64,000 bases of DNA from UMGS1370 sp046957575 (GTDB lineage Bacteria; Bacillota; Clostridia; Lachnospirales; Lachnospiraceae). Below the pieces are notes generated by a model that worked only from the letters and a program-made list of their open reading frames with translations, made no database searches and was not told where the DNA came from. The stretch spans positions 231,782-295,781 of the forward strand of contig JBKUOG010000001.1 in NCBI GenBank assembly GCA_046957575.1, written 5' to 3'. Of the stretch, positions 32,956 to 42,040 are shown one piece after another. Each line of letters begins with the position of its first letter. The first letter of the stretch is position 1. The translations under genes and the position numbers were made by a program.

Positions 32956-33705
32956 TTACTTGTTATAGCAGACAATCTTGCCAAAATCTGGTTTTAAGGA
33001 AGCACCGCCTACTAAACCGCCATCAATATCTGCCTGTGCAAACAGTTCTGCTGCATTGCCTGCATTTACAGATCCGCCGTACTGGATGCGGATAGCTTCT
33101 GCAGTTGCTTCGTCATAAATCTCACCGATGCACTGACGGATAGCTGCACAAACCTCTTCTGCCTGCTGGGTAGTAGCGGTCTTGCCGGTACCGATTGCCC
33201 AGATTGGCTCGTAAGCGATAACTGTGGTCTTAGCCTGATCAGCCGTTACATTTAAGAATGCAATCTTAATCTGCTGACGGATCCAGTCAATGGTAATTCC
33301 CTGCTCTCTCTGGGTCAGAGTCTCGCCGCAGCAGATAATCGGAGTAATGCCGTATTCTAATGCCTTTAAGACTTTCTTATTTACAGTCTCATCGGTCTCT
33401 GCGAAATACTCTCTTCTCTCAGAGTGGCCGATTACCACATACTTAACGCCTGCATCTGCTAACATCTTAGGAGAAATCTCTCCGGTATAAGCGCCCTGAT
33501 CCTCAAAGTACATATTTTCAGCGCCGATGTGGATATTGGTTCCCTTTGCAGCCTCCATAGCTGGAATGATATCAATAGCTGGAACGCAGAATACTACGTC
33601 TACATCATCGTTTGCTACTAATGGCTTTAAGGTATTGACTAACTCAACCGCCTCGGTTGGAGTCATGTTCATTTTCCAGTTTCCTGCTACAATTTTCTTT
33701 CTCAT
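32956..33705 (-). CDS. tpiA: Triosephosphate isomerase
   Basis: This 249-residue TIM-barrel enzyme interconverts dihydroxyacetone phosphate and glyceraldehyde-3-phosphate. All key residues are present: N-terminal KIVAGNWKMNM with the active-site Lys, GHSERREYF with the catalytic His, AYEPIWAIGTGKTAT with the catalytic Glu and flexible loop, and the phosphate-binding IQYGGSVNAGNA and DGGLVGGASL. It follows pgk with a 19-bp gap and ends the gap-pgk-tpiA cluster. Codon use here is noticeably more restricted than in neighbouring genes, as expected for a highly expressed gene. Confidence 0.98.
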   Translation of the reverse strand: MRKKIVAGNWKMNMTPTEAVELVNTLKPLVANDDVDVVFCVPAIDIIPAMEAAKGTNIHIGAENMYFEDQGAYTGEISPKMLADAGVKYVVIGHSERREYFAETDETVNKKVLKALEYGITPIICCGETLTQREQGITIDWIRQQIKIAFLNVTADQAKTTVIAYEPIWAIGTGKTATTQQAEEVCAAIRQCIGEIYDEATAEAIRIQYGGSVNAGNAAELFAQADIDGGLVGGASLKPDFGKIVCYNK

Positions 33706-33724
33706 AGTATTTACTTCTCCCTGA

Positions 33725-34930
33725 TTATTTATCGTTAGCTGCTGCTACGCCTGGAAGCTCCTTACCCTCTAAGAACTCTAAGGAAGCGCCGCCGCCAGTA
33801 GAGATATGGGTCATCTTATCGCCAAATCCTAACTGGTTTACTGCTGCTGCAGAATCGCCGCCGCCGATAATGGTAGTTGCATCGGTTTCAGCCAGTGCCT
33901 TTGCTACTGCAATGGTACCTGCTGCTAAAGTTGGGTTCTCGAATACGCCCATCGGTCCGTTCCATACAACGGTCTTTGCGCTCTTAACTGCGTCTGCGTA
34001 CAGTTCTGCAGTCTTAGGTCCGATGTCAACGCCTTCTCTTTCTGCCGGGATAGCGTCTACGGAAACAACCTCAACCTCTACAGGAGCATCAATTGGGTTC
34101 GGGAAATCTGCAATGGTAACAGTGTCAATAGGCAGAAGCAGCTTCTTGCCAAGCTTCTCAGCCTTTTCCATCATTTCTTTGCAGTAATCGATCTTGGTGT
34201 CGTCTACTAAGGACTTGCCGATCTCTTTGCCCTGTGCCTTTAAGAAGGTGTAAGCCATACCGCCGCCAATAATCAGGGTATCGCACTTCTCCAACAGGTT
34301 GGAGATAACGTTTAACTTGTCAGCTACCTTTGCGCCGCCTAAGATTGCAACGAATGGGCGAACTGGGTTCTCAACTGCATTGCCTAAGAAGTCGATTTCC
34401 TTCTGCATTAAGTAGCCAACTACTGCAGTATCTACATACTGGGTAACGCCTACGTTGGAGCAGTGTGCTCTGTGAGCGGTACCGAATGCATCGTTTACAT
34501 ATACATCACACAGGGAAGCCAGCTCTTTGCTGAACTCTTCACCGTTCTTGGTCTCTTCTTTGCGGTAACGGGTATTCTCTAACAGAACAACCTCGCCGTC
34601 CTTCATAGCTTCTACTGCTGCCTTTGCGTTTGGTCCAACAACTTCTGGATCTGCTGCAAACTTTACTTCCTGGCCTAACAGTTCGCTAAGTCTTGCTGCT
34701 ACAGGTGCTAAAGATAACTCTGGCTTTGGCTCTCCCTTCGGCTTGCCTAAATGGGAGCAAAGAATTACCTTGCCGCCGTCAGCAATCAGTTTCTTAATCG
34801 TTGGCAGAGCAGCTACCAGACGGTTTTCGTCTGTAATCTTGCCCTCTTTTAACGGTACGTTGAAATCGCATCTGCAAAGAACGCGTTTACCCTTTACATT
34901 AATATCATCTACAGATTTTTTATTCAGCAT
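33725..34930 (-). CDS. pgk: Phosphoglycerate kinase
   Basis: This 401-residue two-domain glycolytic kinase transfers phosphate from 1,3-bisphosphoglycerate to ADP. The N-terminal domain has KRVLCRCDFNVPL and HLGKPKG; the C-terminal nucleotide domain has ILGGAKVADK, VWNGPMGVFE and IIGGGDSAAA, and the hinge ends with HISTGGGASLEFLEG. The ATG at 34930 has AAGGAG; an upstream in-frame start would add nine non-conserved residues. A strong terminator-like hairpin lies between gap and pgk. If FkbH uses 1,3-bisphosphoglycerate, this enzyme competes for the same substrate. Confidence 0.98.
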   Translation of the reverse strand: MLNKKSVDDINVKGKRVLCRCDFNVPLKEGKITDENRLVAALPTIKKLIADGGKVILCSHLGKPKGEPKPELSLAPVAARLSELLGQEVKFAADPEVVGPNAKAAVEAMKDGEVVLLENTRYRKEETKNGEEFSKELASLCDVYVNDAFGTAHRAHCSNVGVTQYVDTAVVGYLMQKEIDFLGNAVENPVRPFVAILGGAKVADKLNVISNLLEKCDTLIIGGGMAYTFLKAQGKEIGKSLVDDTKIDYCKEMMEKAEKLGKKLLLPIDTVTIADFPNPIDAPVEVEVVSVDAIPAEREGVDIGPKTAELYADAVKSAKTVVWNGPMGVFENPTLAAGTIAVAKALAETDATTIIGGGDSAAAVNQLGFGDKMTHISTGGGASLEFLEGKELPGVAAANDK

Positions 34931-34960
34931 GAGAATAACTCCTTTCTTCTCTATCAAATG

Positions 34961-34991
34961 ATAAAAGGGTCCGGTCCAAAAGACCGGACCC
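34961..34991 (-). terminator. Internal terminator or processing hairpin between gap and pgk
   Basis: On the minus strand GGGTCCGGTC pairs perfectly with GACCGGACCC around four to five bases, then TTTTATC. It would end most gap transcripts or protect the gap mRNA 3' end, giving gap more mRNA than pgk-tpiA. Confidence 0.8.
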
Positions 34992-35010
34992 CATCAGGTC
35001 TAAGGTACAA

Positions 35011-36042
35011 TTATGCTAATTCAGCAAAGTACTTAATGGTTCTAACCATCTGGCTGGTGTAGGAGTTCTCGTTGTCATACCAAGAAACAACCTGTACCTG
35101 ATATAAATCATCGCCAATCTTGGAAACCATAGTCTGAGTAGCATCGAATAAGGAACCGAACTTCATGCCGATAACGTCAGAAGATACAATCTGCTCCTCA
35201 TTGTAGCCGAAGGATGCGCTTGCTGCTGCCTTCATAGCTGCGTTGATGCCTTCTACAGTAACGTCTGCACCCTTAACAACTGCGGTTAAGATGGTGGTAG
35301 AACCGGTCGGTACCGGAACACGCTGTGCAGAACCGATGAGCTTGCCGTTTAACTCTGGGATAACCAGGCCGATTGCCTTTGCAGCACCGGTAGAGTTTGG
35401 AACGATGTTAGCAGCGCCTGCTCTTGCTCTTCTTAAGTCGCCCTTTCTGTGAGGACCGTCTAAGATCATCTGGTCGCCAGTGTAAGCATGGATGGTGCTC
35501 ATGATACCAGACTGGATTGGAGCATAGTCGTTTAATGCCTTAGCCATAGGAGCTAAGCAGTTAGTTGTACAGGAAGCTGCAGAAATAATCTGATCGTCAG
35601 CAGTTAAGGTATCCTCATTTACGCTGAATACGATGGTCTTTAAGTCGTTGCCTGCTGGAGCAGAGATAACAACTTTCTTAGCGCCTGCGTTGATGTGAGC
35701 CATAGCTTTTTCCTTCTTGCAGTAGAAGCCGGTGCACTCTAATACTACATCTACGCCAAGTTCTCCCCATGGAAGATCTGCTGCGTTTGGTTCTTTATAA
35801 ATAGTAATGGTCTTGCCGTCAACGATGATGCAGCCTTCACCTGCTTCTACAGTGTGCTTGCCTTCACCGATATGTCCGCAATATCCACCCTGAGCGGTAT
35901 CATACTTTAACAGATTTGCTAACATCTTTGGATCTGTTAAATCGTTGATAGCTACTACATCATATCCTTCTGCACCAAACATCTGTCTGAAAGCCAGACG
36001 ACCAATACGGCCAAAACCATTGATAGCTACTTTTACTGCCAT
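35011..36042 (-). CDS. gap: Glyceraldehyde-3-phosphate dehydrogenase
   Basis: This 343-residue NAD-dependent enzyme makes 1,3-bisphosphoglycerate. It has the Rossmann start VKVAINGFGRIGRLAFRQM, the catalytic Cys in ISAASCTTNCLAP, the partner His in MSTIHAYTGDQ, and the closing VSWYDNENSYTSQMVRT. GGAGGAATTTAATC precedes the ATG and a good promoter lies at 36096-36124. It is first in the gap-pgk-tpiA cluster, with a hairpin after it. Pgm and enolase genes are not in the window. Confidence 0.98.
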   Translation of the reverse strand: MAVKVAINGFGRIGRLAFRQMFGAEGYDVVAINDLTDPKMLANLLKYDTAQGGYCGHIGEGKHTVEAGEGCIIVDGKTITIYKEPNAADLPWGELGVDVVLECTGFYCKKEKAMAHINAGAKKVVISAPAGNDLKTIVFSVNEDTLTADDQIISAASCTTNCLAPMAKALNDYAPIQSGIMSTIHAYTGDQMILDGPHRKGDLRRARAGAANIVPNSTGAAKAIGLVIPELNGKLIGSAQRVPVPTGSTTILTAVVKGADVTVEGINAAMKAAASASFGYNEEQIVSSDVIGMKFGSLFDATQTMVSKIGDDLYQVQVVSWYDNENSYTSQMVRTIKYFAELA

Positions 36043-36095
36043 GATTAAATTCCTCCTATTGATAAACTTGTTAAATATTAATCAACCTACGCCTT

Positions 36096-36124
36096 ATTGT
36101 ACAAAACTTTCCTGGAAATAGCAA
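36096..36124 (-). promoter_or_regulatory. Promoter of gap-pgk-tpiA
   Basis: On the minus strand TTGCTA (36119-36124) and TACAAT (36096-36101) are 17 bp apart, with a leader of about 47 nt before the start codon. No CggR-type gene is nearby. Confidence 0.7.
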
Positions 36125-36232
36125 GTCCTTTTTTGAATTTAGTAGTGGTTTTTCTGACGATTTCTGATATACTTTGTTATTAGGAGCAAAACCGTTGTGT
36201 TTCCTTAAAATATCCGAAAGGCGGTTCCTTTT

Positions 36233-37078
36233 ATGAGCCTGATTTCCAAATCTTCCATTATCCCTGAAAAAAGCATCAGCATTCTGGCGGATACCCATGT
36301 CCACACAGAGTTTTCCGGCGATTCTTCTGCTCCTGTACGCAGCCAGATCGAAAAAGCTTTGTCTCTTGGAATGAAGGAACTCTGCATTACCGATCACCAC
36401 GATCCTGACGCCCCGTCCGATATTAATTTTACTCTAAATCTGAACCAGTATGTTTCAGCCATTCAGTCCCTGCAGTCTGAGTATCAGGCTCGGATTGCCC
36501 TGCGGCTTGGCATTGAGCTGGGCCTTCAGCTCCATATTGCCCCGAAGTTACAACAGATCACTGAGTCCTATCCCTTTGATTATATAATCGGCTCCAACCA
36601 TTTTGTCGATCGCATGGATCCCTACTTTCCCGCTTATTTTGAGGGAAAAACCGAAGAAGAAGGATACCGCAGATATTTTGAATCCACTCTGGAACGGATT
36701 CAGGCAATCCCTGACTTTGACGTGCTGGGCCACTTAGATTATGTAGTCCGGTACGGCCCTAATAAAAACCGGAATTATTCCTATAATAAATACCAGGATC
36801 TGATTGATCCGATTTTAAAAAATCTTGTGGAAACCGGCCGCGGCCTGGAATGCAATACCGGCGGTTATAAATACGGCCTTGGCCACCCCAATCCCACTGA
36901 AGAAATCTTAAAACGCTATCTGGAACTGGGCGGTGAAATCATCACCATTGGTTCTGACGCCCACGATCCTGTCCATTTGGCCTTTGACTTTGCCCGCGCA
37001 AAAAAAGTCCTGACCGGACTGGGATTTCGGTATTATGCAGTCTACTACCACCGCAGACCTCATTTTTATCCCCTTTAA
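36233..37078 (+). CDS. PHP-family phosphatase (HisJ-like histidinol phosphatase)
   Basis: This 281-residue PHP metallohydrolase carries the trinuclear metal motifs: LADTHVHTEFSGDS (residues 18-31), ITDHHDPDAP, IGSNHFVDRM, VLGHLDYVVRYG and the C-terminal TIGSDAHDPVHL. HisJ removes phosphate from L-histidinol phosphate in histidine synthesis. No other his genes are near, so the function could also be another phosphoester or DNA-related PHP activity. It is divergent from gap, and sdaAB follows 58 bp later on the same strand. Confidence 0.82.
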   Translation: MSLISKSSIIPEKSISILADTHVHTEFSGDSSAPVRSQIEKALSLGMKELCITDHHDPDAPSDINFTLNLNQYVSAIQSLQSEYQARIALRLGIELGLQLHIAPKLQQITESYPFDYIIGSNHFVDRMDPYFPAYFEGKTEEEGYRRYFESTLERIQAIPDFDVLGHLDYVVRYGPNKNRNYSYNKYQDLIDPILKNLVETGRGLECNTGGYKYGLGHPNPTEEILKRYLELGGEIITIGSDAHDPVHLAFDFARAKKVLTGLGFRYYAVYYHRRPHFYPL

Positions 37079-37136
37079 AACCGGGAAACCTGCTGCATTT
37101 TCAGATGCCAACATTTTACGGAGGTTAAACATTACG

Positions 37137-37796
37137 ATGAATATATTTGATATTATCGGACCTGTTATGATTGGTCCTTCCAGTTCCCATACTGCCGGCG
37201 CCTGCCGCATTGGAAAAGCTGCGTCCCTTCTTCTTTCCAGTCCCCCTGTGCGGGCAGACATCCTGCTTCATGGTTCCTTTGCTAAAACTTACCGGGGACA
37301 TGGTACGGACAAGGCCTTAGTCGGCGGCATTATGGGAATGGATCCCTGGGATCCCCGCATCCGGGACAGTCTCTCCCTTGCAGAAGAAGCCGGAATTGAG
37401 GTACGGTTTTCTACCGGAAACCTGGACGACGCCCACCCCAATACCGCCCGCATTGTTCTGACAGAAGAAAACGGCTCCTGCACCCAGCTTACCGGCTCTT
37501 CGGTAGGCGGAGGAAATATTCTCATTACCCAGATCAACGGTATGGAGGTGTCCTTTACCGGACAGAATCCGACCCTGATTGTCCTTCATCGCGACCTGCC
37601 CGGCGTCATTGCCCAGGTAACTGCCCTGGTATCCCAGCACCAGGGAAATATCTGCAACTTCCGGCTAAACCGGAAAGAAAAAGGCGGAGACGCTGTTATG
37701 AGCATTGAATTAGACAGCAGCATCCGTCCGGATCTGGTAACGGAAATCCGGAAAATGCCCCACATACACGACGTAATTTTATTTCATTTAAACTGA
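37137..37796 (+). CDS. sdaAB: L-serine dehydratase, beta subunit
   Basis: This 219-residue subunit belongs to the two-chain, iron-sulfur L-serine dehydratase that turns L-serine into pyruvate and ammonia. The start is the ATG at 37137, with GGAGG at 37120-37124, giving the conserved NIFDIIGPVMIGPSSSHTAGA that contributes to the substrate site. The C-terminal ACT domain starts near TLIVLHRDLPGVIAQV (about residue 145). It is followed 18 bp later by the alpha subunit gene, forming one operon. Confidence 0.96.
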   Translation: MNIFDIIGPVMIGPSSSHTAGACRIGKAASLLLSSPPVRADILLHGSFAKTYRGHGTDKALVGGIMGMDPWDPRIRDSLSLAEEAGIEVRFSTGNLDDAHPNTARIVLTEENGSCTQLTGSSVGGGNILITQINGMEVSFTGQNPTLIVLHRDLPGVIAQVTALVSQHQGNICNFRLNRKEKGGDAVMSIELDSSIRPDLVTEIRKMPHIHDVILFHLN

Positions 37797-37814
37797 TACA
37801 GGAGGATTTTAATT

Positions 37815-38696
37815 ATGAAACTAGACTATTGCTCTGTAGAAGAACTGGCCTCAGCAGCAAAAAGCTGCGGGAAGACCATCGGCCAGATCGTACTGGAAGA
37901 ACAGGCAGAATCTATGGAATTGACAGTCCAGGAAGTATTTGGAAGAATGTCCTCTGAATTTCAGGTTATGAAGCAATCTGTCACCGACGGCTTAAATCCG
38001 GATCTCCGGTCTGCCAGCGGACTGTCCGGAGGCGCAGCCGCTAAAATGCACAATGCTGTCTTACAGGGACGCAGCCACTTTGGTTCTTTATTCGGAAATG
38101 CCATGGCCATGGCTCTTGCTGTTGCAGAATCCAACTCCTGCATGGGACAGATTGTAGCCGCCCCCACTGCCGGTTCCTGCGGCGTTCTTCCTGCAGCCCT
38201 GATTTCGGTCATGGAGGACAAGCACATTGACGAAACTGACATTGTAATGGCTCTCTTTACTGCCTCTGCCATTGGCATGGTCATTGCCAAAAATGCCAGC
38301 ATCTCCGGCGCAGAAGGCGGCTGCCAGGCAGAAATCGGCACTGCTTCCGCCATGGCAGCCGGCGCCCTTACCGAAGTATTGGGCGGTTCTCCGGACATGG
38401 TATGCTCCAGCGTAGCCATTGCCTTAAAGAACATTTTGGGACTGGTCTGCGATCCGGTAGCCGGATTAGTAGAAGTTCCCTGCATCAAGCGGAACGCCAT
38501 GGGCGTTGCCAATGCTTTTACTGCCTGTGAACTGGCCTGTGCCGGTATTACCAGCGCCATTCCAACCGAAGAAGTCATCCAGTCCATGAAGCAGATTGGC
38601 CAGTCCATGTCCCCTTCCCTCCGGGAAACCGCAGAAGGCGGACTCGCTGCCACTCCGACAGGATGCAGACTGTGCAAAGAGATTTTTGGGAAGTAA
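37815..38696 (+). CDS. sdaAA: L-serine dehydratase, iron-sulfur-dependent alpha subunit
   Basis: This 293-residue catalytic subunit carries the [4Fe-4S] cluster. Conserved Cys residues appear in AAPTAGSCGVLPAAL, GLVCDPVAGLVEVPCIKRN and TPTGCRLC. The chain matches the usual length and is complete. AGGAGG lies ten bases before the ATG. A perfect 26-bp palindromic terminator comes 52 bp after the stop codon, so the operon ends here. It provides serine fermentation to pyruvate in the anaerobic metabolism of this organism. Confidence 0.96.
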   Translation: MKLDYCSVEELASAAKSCGKTIGQIVLEEQAESMELTVQEVFGRMSSEFQVMKQSVTDGLNPDLRSASGLSGGAAAKMHNAVLQGRSHFGSLFGNAMAMALAVAESNSCMGQIVAAPTAGSCGVLPAALISVMEDKHIDETDIVMALFTASAIGMVIAKNASISGAEGGCQAEIGTASAMAAGALTEVLGGSPDMVCSSVAIALKNILGLVCDPVAGLVEVPCIKRNAMGVANAFTACELACAGITSAIPTEEVIQSMKQIGQSMSPSLRETAEGGLAATPTGCRLCKEIFGK

Positions 38697-38747
38697 GGAA
38701 AGATAAGATTGTTTTCAGTTATAACTGTCAGTTAGTGCTATTTTTGC

Positions 38748-38783
38748 ATTTCTTCAGTTATAACTGAAGAAATCTCTTTTTGT
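38748..38783 (+). terminator. Terminator of sdaAB-sdaAA
   Basis: A perfect palindrome ATTTCTTCAGTTA/TAACTGAAGAAAT (38748-38773) is followed by TCTCTTTTTG. A partial copy of its core (CAGTTATAACTG) occurs at 38716-38727, so these palindromes could also be an operator for the next gene. Confidence 0.75.
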
Positions 38784-38792
38784 TTGTTGTTT

Positions 38793-38820
38793 TTGAGTTA
38801 TAGATATGATATGCTATATA
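38793..38820 (+). promoter_or_regulatory. Possible promoter of the DUF4143 ATPase gene
   Basis: TTGAGT (38793-38798) and TATATA (38815-38820) are 16 bp apart, just before the AAAGGAG site. An overlapping TATAAT at 38819 has poorer spacing. Confidence 0.45.
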
Positions 38821-38848
38821 TAATAAGCGAAAGGAGAACAATTCTTTC

Positions 38849-40063
38849 ATGGTTCAGCGAGAAACGTACCTCAATCGTATCCGCCCTTTTATTGGAACGG
38901 ATTTAATAAAGGTTATAACGGGTATCCGCCGTTGCGGAAAATCAGTTATGCTGGAGCTGATTAAACAGGAATTGATTCGCTCCGGGGTAAATCCTGCCCA
39001 ATTTATCTCTATCAATTTTGAAGATATGAATTACGCACATCTGCAAACTGCAAAGGCACTGCATGAGGAAATTTCCAGAAGAGCGGCTGACATCAATGGT
39101 AAAGTTTATCTTTTCTTTGATGAAATCCAGGAAGTACGGGACTGGGAAAAATGTATTAATTCCTTCCGGGTTTCCTTAGATTGTGATATCTACATTACCG
39201 GTTCCAATGCGAAATTATTATCCGGCGAACTCGCTACTTACCTGGGCGGACGTTATGTGGAATTTGTCATCTATCCGTTTTCTTTTGCAGAATTTTTGGA
39301 GCTATACAGAACAATCTTTCCAGATGAGTCTGTCCAGAAATGTTTTCAAAACTATCTTCTGTCCGGCGGTATGCCTTACCTTGCCAATATCCGCTATGCT
39401 GATGAACCATCAAAACAGTATCTCCACGATCTGTTCAACTCCGTCCAGCTAAAAGATATTGTAAAACGCAATAAAATTCGTGATGTAGATTTATTAGAAC
39501 GCATTATCGCATATGTAATGGCAAATGTAGGAAATACGTTTTCTGCATCTTCCCTTGCCAAATTTTTAAAAAGCGAGCAGCGCACCGTAGCTCCGGAAAC
39601 CATTCTCAATTATATTAAATATTGCTGTGATGCTTATTTGTTCTATCAGGTAAAACGTGAGGATTTGCAGGGCAAACAGATTCTTTCATCCAATGAAAAA
39701 TACTACATTGCCGATCATGGCATTCGTGAAGCAGTCTTCGGCGGCAATATGAAAGAAATCAATCTTACTTTAGAAAATATTGTTTATCTGGAACTGCTCC
39801 GCCGTGGCTATGAAGTCACAGTTGGAAGAACTGGCGATAAGGAAATTGATTTTGTCTGCCATAAACGAGACGAAAAGCTATACGTCCAGGTTGCTTATCT
39901 GCTTGCCTCTGACGAAACGATTCAGCGTGAATTTGGCGCATACGATACTATCCGCGATAACTTTCCAAAATATGTTGTCTCCCTGGATGAATTTGACATG
40001 AGCCGCAACGGCATCAAACACCGCAACATTCGTGATTTTCTTTTAGCTGAAGAATGGAACTAG
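38849..40063 (+). CDS. AAA_14/DUF4143 ATPase
   Basis: This 404-residue protein has an N-terminal P-loop ATPase domain with Walker A TGIRRCGKS (residues 25-33) and Walker B LFFDEIQEV (about 90). YITGSNAKLL is the sensor segment. The C-terminal DUF4143 domain carries a nuclease-like pattern ENIVYLELLRRGYEV and EIDFVCHK, similar to the restriction-like fold of the family. These are common, lineage-specific genes in Firmicutes and Bacteroidetes, often in variable regions; their role is unknown. The lower-GC codon use here compared with sdaAA hints that the gene came by transfer. Confidence 0.88.
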   Translation: MVQRETYLNRIRPFIGTDLIKVITGIRRCGKSVMLELIKQELIRSGVNPAQFISINFEDMNYAHLQTAKALHEEISRRAADINGKVYLFFDEIQEVRDWEKCINSFRVSLDCDIYITGSNAKLLSGELATYLGGRYVEFVIYPFSFAEFLELYRTIFPDESVQKCFQNYLLSGGMPYLANIRYADEPSKQYLHDLFNSVQLKDIVKRNKIRDVDLLERIIAYVMANVGNTFSASSLAKFLKSEQRTVAPETILNYIKYCCDAYLFYQVKREDLQGKQILSSNEKYYIADHGIREAVFGGNMKEINLTLENIVYLELLRRGYEVTVGRTGDKEIDFVCHKRDEKLYVQVAYLLASDETIQREFGAYDTIRDNFPKYVVSLDEFDMSRNGIKHRNIRDFLLAEEWN

Positions 40064-40071
40064 CCAGTTAT

Positions 40072-40102
40072 GCCCGCCACAGATTCAACGTGTGACGGGC
40101 AT
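40072..40102 (+). terminator. Weak terminator-like hairpin
   Basis: ATGCCCG...CGGGCAT with an inner CACA/TGTG pair follows the ATPase stop codon. Only a few T residues follow, so it is a modest terminator candidate for either convergent gene. Confidence 0.45.
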
Positions 40103-40120
40103 TTGTGATGCCAAACATCC

Positions 40121-40546
40121 TTATCTCCAAACCATTGTAAACTCTTTTTCATTGGTATCCGCATCTATCCCTTCGGACTGGACAGAAAACTGCTCTCTTT
40201 GGTAAAAAGAGACTGCCCGTATATTTTTCTGGTAAACGCTTAACGTTAATGTGCTTTTCCGTTCTTTCACATAGTCTAAAAGCTGCTTTCCGATTCCTTT
40301 CGACTGTTCCCCATCTTTTACAAAGATTCCTGCAATGTAATCGCCCATCAGTCCAATGAACCCTGAAATTTGATGGGTGTTTTCCTCTTCATACACATAC
40401 AGTTCAGCCTGTGGCATCATGTTCTCTACTTCTTCGAAATGATCCATCCAGTATTGTTCTGGTACAAATGAATGTGCCTTTTTATTGGCTGTCAGCCAAA
40501 TCTCCATGACCGGCTGTAAATCTTCTGCTCTGAATCTTCTTATCAT
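40121..40546 (-). CDS. GNAT-family N-acetyltransferase
   Basis: This 141-residue acetyltransferase has the GNAT core. It starts MIRRFRAEDLQPVMEIW, has the acetyl-CoA-binding pattern EQSKGIGKQLLDYVKE (about residues 80-95) and the C-terminal KNIRAVSFYQREQF. Length and pattern match the YiaC-like small-molecule or protein acetyltransferases. The acceptor is unknown. It is the only gene between the convergent ATPase gene and the MmcQ-like gene, and seems to have its own expression unit. Confidence 0.85.
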   Translation of the reverse strand: MIRRFRAEDLQPVMEIWLTANKKAHSFVPEQYWMDHFEEVENMMPQAELYVYEEENTHQISGFIGLMGDYIAGIFVKDGEQSKGIGKQLLDYVKERKSTLTLSVYQKNIRAVSFYQREQFSVQSEGIDADTNEKEFTMVWR

Positions 40547-40596
40547 CCGTAATCCGTTTAACCTTTCTCTATTTTCATACTATTTTCCTCCGCCCG

Positions 40597-41259
40597 TTAC
40601 TTCCTGGCCAGCTCATAACTTTCCTGAATTCCCCTTAGCAGTTCCTCATCTGATACGCTTCCATCCAGCACAATGGTATACCAGCTTTTCTTATTCATAT
40701 GCCATCCTGGATAGTAATGCTTTCTGGCAAGCACTTCTTCGGCCTGCTCCTTCTTCATACGCAAGTCTATGATTTCAACTATATCTGACGTTTCCAGCCC
40801 CACTTTATTTCCTGCAATCGTTAAAATAGTTCCATACCACTTCTGACTGTCTTTCCGCCGCCAAACTGCATTTCCAGGAGATTTTGGCCACAAAAATTCC
40901 AGTTCATCGGCATAAGTATTTCTAATAAATTCAATAACCCTCTGAGCCTGCCTGGAGCGGAATACCGCTGTTTCATAACAATGTTCTGCAATCTCTTCTA
41001 AGACCTGTCCGACCGCTGTCCGGACTTCTCCCACAAATGTGCCTGACGCATTCGTCTTGTATAATACGTAAGGTTCTCCGGTTTCCTTTTCTATCAAATC
41101 GGTATCCACTGTTTCGTCTTCCAGAATCCGGACCGTCAGAGTAAATTCCCCATTTAGAATATCTTCTCTATACAAAATTTGGCCATTTTCTTCCAGAAAC
41201 CCATAGACTGTTAATTTCCTGGGAATCCGTTTTTTGTGATGAAAAATAGATTCAAACAT
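40597..41259 (-). CDS. MmcQ/YjbR-family DNA-binding-like protein with N-terminal extension
   Basis: The product has 220 residues. The C-terminal 120 residues match the MmcQ/YjbR fold (CyaY-like): ESIFHH start aside, they include RVIEFIRNTYADELEFLW, the GNAVWRRKDSQKWYGTIL core and HMNKKSWYTIVLDGS. The N-terminal 100 residues form an extra domain seen in some clostridial members. Function is unknown; a DNA-binding role is only proposed for the fold. ATAGGAG precedes the ATG at 41259, and the upstream membrane protein gene ends 11 bp before it. Confidence 0.78.
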   Translation of the reverse strand: MFESIFHHKKRIPRKLTVYGFLEENGQILYREDILNGEFTLTVRILEDETVDTDLIEKETGEPYVLYKTNASGTFVGEVRTAVGQVLEEIAEHCYETAVFRSRQAQRVIEFIRNTYADELEFLWPKSPGNAVWRRKDSQKWYGTILTIAGNKVGLETSDIVEIIDLRMKKEQAEEVLARKHYYPGWHMNKKSWYTIVLDGSVSDEELLRGIQESYELARK

Positions 41260-41270
41260 TATTATTTCTC

Positions 41271-41984
41271 CTATGGTTTTTCCAGGCAAAAAAGATACTG
41301 CTCCCCTGAATATTCGTGTTCCCCCTTTTCTTCGATGTACGCTCCTTCCCGATAAACCTCTGCTCCAATGTAATACGTTCCGGCGGGAAGTTCCGAAAAG
41401 GATGTAAAAGCAGCTTCTTCCCCTTTTTCATTGTAAACATCCACTCCGGAAAGCTGCAGATCTTCCGGTACATCCAGAGAGAAATCTTCTGTCCACTGGA
41501 AAACCGGAAATTTTTCCACTTCATCCTGTTCCGCTTCATCCGATAAAATGTTTCTGAGGCGCGCTCCTGTACTGGCTGCAAAAGAATCAGCATCCTTCTG
41601 GTAACCATAGGAATATACGATTAGCCGGTACAGGTCATGAGTTTTGCCGCCCTGCTGTACCTTCACTTTGCTTTCTGCAAGTTCTGATTCTTCTGTTACT
41701 TCTATCTTAGAAGCATACAGTCCCATCGGGGCACCATGGGTTTTCCGGTAATAGGTTACGGTTACGGTATCTCCTTGTTTAACGTCTGGAGTGTCCGGCC
41801 ACTTTACCACTACAGCCATGGCTTTGCTCTCTTCTTCTGTGGACTGGATGGTAAAAAACGTATCGGTCTTTTCGATTATGGTTCCCGAAAACGTCCCGGG
41901 AATACAAAATCCCATCAATACAAGAACAAAAAATCCCAGTAACACTACTATCAAAACGCCATACTGCCAATTTTTCCCCTTCAT
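41271..41984 (-). CDS. Membrane-anchored protein of unknown function
   Basis: This 237-residue protein has one N-terminal membrane segment (VLIVVLLGFFVLVLMGFCI, about residues 9-28) and an outer domain. The outer part contains an OB-like beta segment (FSGTIIEKTDTFFTIQ) and a beta-rich C-terminal region with PVFQWTEDFSLDVPE. I do not recognise the family. GGGGAG lies seven bases before the ATG at 41984; the ATG at 41990 is too close to that site. It follows the amidase gene by about 90 bp and precedes the MmcQ-like gene by 11 bp, so the three are probably cotranscribed. Confidence 0.7.
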   Translation of the reverse strand: MKGKNWQYGVLIVVLLGFFVLVLMGFCIPGTFSGTIIEKTDTFFTIQSTEEESKAMAVVVKWPDTPDVKQGDTVTVTYYRKTHGAPMGLYASKIEVTEESELAESKVKVQQGGKTHDLYRLIVYSYGYQKDADSFAASTGARLRNILSDEAEQDEVEKFPVFQWTEDFSLDVPEDLQLSGVDVYNEKGEEAAFTSFSELPAGTYYIGAEVYREGAYIEEKGEHEYSGEQYLFCLEKP

Positions 41985-42040
41985 AACCATTCTCCCCTCT
42001 TGCAGCCGCACTGCAAAACTGCAAGTTCTGTCTTCTATCT

